The position numbers were made by a program, and so were the translations under genes. Shown in pieces: positions 33,416 to 35,632 of a DNA stretch of 35,632 bases. Each line of letters starts with the position of its first letter. Position 1 is the stretch's first letter. This stretch comes from Ferruginibacter sp. (GTDB lineage: Bacteria; Bacteroidota; Bacteroidia; Chitinophagales; Chitinophagaceae), in the NCBI GenBank assembly GCA_025352525.1, contig JANXTG010000135.1, positions 1 to 35,632 on the forward strand, in the 5' to 3' direction. Under the pieces are notes generated by a model. That model saw only the letters and a program-made list of their open reading frames with translations, did no database searches and had not been told where the DNA came from.

Positions 33416-35347
33416 ATGCAACTACATTTTAAAAGTTTTTTATTATTCCTTTTTTTAGCGTCGGGTTATTATGCAAATGCACAAACCTGCTCCGGCAGTC
33501 TTGGCGATCCTATTATTAATTTTAATTTTGGTTCAGGGGCAAACCCCGGCAGTCCTTTACCGGCAACAAATTACACTTATACCTCAAACGATTGCCCCGT
33601 AGATGGATCCTACACTGTAAGAACCAATACCAGCAATTGTTTTGGTAACACCTGGCATTCAATAAGCAGCGACCATACCGGCAATGCAAATGGATATTTT
33701 ATGCTCATCAACGCCTCTGTTCAACCAAGTACTTTTTATATTGATACGGTAAAAGGTTTATGCCCCAACACAACTTATGAGTTTGGCGCATGGATTATGA
33801 ATGTAATACTACCAAGTGCATGCAACGGCAATGCAAACCAGCCCAATATTACCTTCTCCATTGAAAAAACAGACGGTACTGTTTTACAAACAAACACAAC
33901 AGGAAACATTCCTTCTACAGCTTCTCCGATATGGGTTCAAAAAGCATTTCTATTTACTACAACAAATGCAGTATCAGATGTGGTTTTGCGAATGGTAAAT
34001 AATGCTCCCGGCGGTTGCGGTAACGATCTGGCATTGGATGATATTACCTTCAGACCATGTGGCCCATCTCTTACGCCAACCATTACTAATACGGCTTCGC
34101 AAACCACAGATTTCTGTCAGGGAGAAATAAAATCTTTTATATTTTCTTGCACTGTATCTGCAGGTTATATTAATCCGGTTTACCAATGGCAAAAAAGTTT
34201 TAACGGCAATAATTTTACTGATATATTAGGTGAAAATACCACCATGCTTCAGGTACAATATGGCATAAATTCATTTGTTGGAAATTATCGTTATCGATTG
34301 CAGGTTTCTGAAGCGGGTAATTTTGCATCTGTGCAATGTAGGGTTTCGTCAGATCCTTTAACGGTTACTATTAAAACATTTCCTGTTGCTATTGTTTCCA
34401 GTAATTCACCTGTTTGTGAAAAGGCTACGATACTTCTTAATTCATCCGGAGGAATAAATTATGACTGGCAAGGTCCTGCAAATTTTTCTTCAACTTCAAA
34501 TCAACCAACAATACAAAATGCACAACCACAAAATGCGGGTATGTATATTGTAAAAGTTTCTGCTGCAAATAGTTGTTTTGTAATGGACTCTACAAATGTT
34601 GTTTTAAACCCTGCACCTATTGCTGCTGTTTCTTTTAAGACAGATACAATTTGTGCAGGTTCATCAATTTTATTGGCAGCAAGTGGAGGCTCATCATATC
34701 AATGGTCTCCAGCAACATATTTAAGTACGCCGCAACAACAAAATACCCTGGCCATTCCCTTAAATAGTATAATTTATAATGTAAAAGTAACCAACAGTTT
34801 TGGTTGTATAGATTCTGCATCAGTTGATGTAAAAGTTATAAAAGTTCCGGTAGTTAATGCCGGAGCTGATGTAATTACAGTGTTAGGAAAAACAAATCAG
34901 TTAATGGGAAGTATTTCCGGCGATTATGCGGGCTTTACGTGGTCTCCCATAGATTTTTTGCTCAATGCAACAACACTTAATCCGGTTGTAAATCCACCAA
35001 CAGATTTTCAATATATCTTAACTGCTGTTGCTCCAAATAATTGTGGGTCATCTACAGATACAGTGCAGGTAAAAATCATAAAAGGTATTTTTATTCCCAA
35101 TGCATTTTCGCCTAATGGGGATGGTAAAAACGATACATGGAATATTCCAGGCCTTGAGGCTTATCCACTACATACGTTAGTTGTTTTTAACCGTTATGGT
35201 CAAGTTGTATTTCAAAGAAAAAAAACTTTTGTGCCGTGGAATGGTTTTTTTAAGGGTCAATTATTGCCTGCCGGTGCTTATACTTATTTGATCGATTTAA
35301 ATAATGGGACACCTGTTTTAAAAGGTAGTTTTTTACTGATTAAATAA
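33416..35347 (+). CDS. T9SS type B cargo protein (gliding-motility-associated C-terminal domain)
   Basis: The 643-residue protein has a signal peptide ending ANAQ. The N-terminal domain (about 25-215) is a beta jelly-roll of carbohydrate-binding type, with CPNTTYEFGAWIMN and CGNDLALDDITFRPCG. Three Ig/PKD-like domains follow (about 220-315, 320-400 and 400-475), then another beta domain. The end is the type B sorting domain: FIPNAFSPNGDGKNDTWNI, VVFNRYGQVVFQ and LPAGAYTYLIDL. It should be carried through the type IX machinery to the surface or outside. The jelly-roll suggests binding to glycans or adhesion. There is no obvious catalytic domain. Start and signal peptide agree. Confidence 0.9.
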   Translation: MQLHFKSFLLFLFLASGYYANAQTCSGSLGDPIINFNFGSGANPGSPLPATNYTYTSNDCPVDGSYTVRTNTSNCFGNTWHSISSDHTGNANGYFMLINASVQPSTFYIDTVKGLCPNTTYEFGAWIMNVILPSACNGNANQPNITFSIEKTDGTVLQTNTTGNIPSTASPIWVQKAFLFTTTNAVSDVVLRMVNNAPGGCGNDLALDDITFRPCGPSLTPTITNTASQTTDFCQGEIKSFIFSCTVSAGYINPVYQWQKSFNGNNFTDILGENTTMLQVQYGINSFVGNYRYRLQVSEAGNFASVQCRVSSDPLTVTIKTFPVAIVSSNSPVCEKATILLNSSGGINYDWQGPANFSSTSNQPTIQNAQPQNAGMYIVKVSAANSCFVMDSTNVVLNPAPIAAVSFKTDTICAGSSILLAASGGSSYQWSPATYLSTPQQQNTLAIPLNSIIYNVKVTNSFGCIDSASVDVKVIKVPVVNAGADVITVLGKTNQLMGSISGDYAGFTWSPIDFLLNATTLNPVVNPPTDFQYILTAVAPNNCGSSTDTVQVKIIKGIFIPNAFSPNGDGKNDTWNIPGLEAYPLHTLVVFNRYGQVVFQRKKTFVPWNGFFKGQLLPAGAYTYLIDLNNGTPVLKGSFLLIK

Positions 35348-35417
35348 TCCGCAATAGTTTCAAAAAGTATCATTAAATAATTTTAATAATTACCTTTAAG
35401 AACTTAAAATTTTGGTT

Positions 35418-35632
35418 ATGAAAAACAAATTTTTATTAATCATCCTTAGTATTTTTTTATTGATTAATGCCCTTCATGCACAATCAAATACTCAGCAACA
35501 AAATGCTTCTCAATCAAAAGATGCCCCGGTTGATGTAAGTATTTCAGATTTTAAGAAGAACCTGCTGATACATGAAATTGTAGTTTTTCGCAGCCAATTA
35601 AATCAAAAAGAATATCAGGGTCTTAGCCAGGA
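35418..35632 (+). CDS. Secreted protein, N-terminal fragment
   Basis: The window ends inside this gene; 71 residues are visible. It starts MKNKFLLIILSIFLLINALHAQ, a clear signal peptide. After a Gln/Ser/Asn-rich linker comes DVSISDFKKNLLIHEIVVFR, which has the beta-strand pattern (V-x-V-x-D...E-x-V-x-F) of the small regulatory-like domains found at the start of some Bacteroidota secreted or OmpA-type proteins. That is a loose resemblance only. It lies 70 bases after the T9SS cargo gene in the same direction, with no terminator between, so the two may share a transcript. Confidence 0.7.
   Translation, partial: MKNKFLLIILSIFLLINALHAQSNTQQQNASQSKDAPVDVSISDFKKNLLIHEIVVFRSQLNQKEYQGLSQ

Overview
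The window looks like chromosomal DNA of a Bacteroidota bacterium, most likely of the Chitinophagaceae/Sphingobacteriales type. The reasons are the AT-rich sequence, the lack of clear Shine-Dalgarno sites, promoters of the form TTG-N19-TAnnTTTG, two cargo proteins with type IX secretion (T9SS) C-terminal sorting domains (one type A, one gliding-motility type B), and the conserved bamD-rpoZ-coaBC-DUF4835 gene order. I see no rRNA or tRNA gene, CRISPR array, transposase or phage gene. Most of the window is core genome; the unusual material lies in broken genes and intergenic repeats.

Layout. 1-2609: the 3' end of a PolB-type 3'-5' exonuclease gene, facing a three-gene leftward operon of unrecognised envelope proteins. 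2727-7711: a very large leftward T9SS cargo gene with fibronectin-like repeats and a PHP phosphoesterase domain, interrupted by one in-frame TGA. 7806-9818: htpG with a possible sigma-54-like promoter and a terminator. 9817-13201: a leftward operon, polyprenyl synthetase - recJ - methyltransferase. 13374-15178: an OmpA-like outer-membrane protein with a strong promoter and terminator. 15278-20442: a compact rightward run, bamD-rpoZ-coaBC-porD-DUF4296-scoA and then scoB, joining outer-membrane assembly, RNA polymerase, coenzyme A synthesis, T9SS and ketoacid CoA transfer. 20638-22352: pckA with its own promoter and terminator. 22587-28686: a prolyl aminopeptidase, a frameshifted four-helix-bundle gene, pssA, purS, rsmI, an M1 peptidase and a GNAT acetyltransferase. 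28784-31903: leftward M28 peptidase, rsmG and a family 2 glycosyltransferase. 31999-35632: tgt, a T9SS type B cargo protein, and the start of another secreted protein.

The most interesting structure is in the intergenic DNA of the right-hand third. Five gaps carry degenerate tandem repeats with a strict 7-bp period and GAC/GAT (or GTC/ATC) anchors. Two of these arrays lie in inverted orientation on either side of the broken four-helix-bundle gene, which suggests a small inserted unit. Another gap has a period-8 array overlapping the tgt promoter. A separate imperfect palindrome downstream of pckA has a rearranged relative downstream of tgt. The other notable points are the TGA in the giant PHP cargo gene, the frameshift in the four-helix-bundle gene, and the degraded zinc site of Tgt. 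I did not find a clearly new defence or biosynthetic system.
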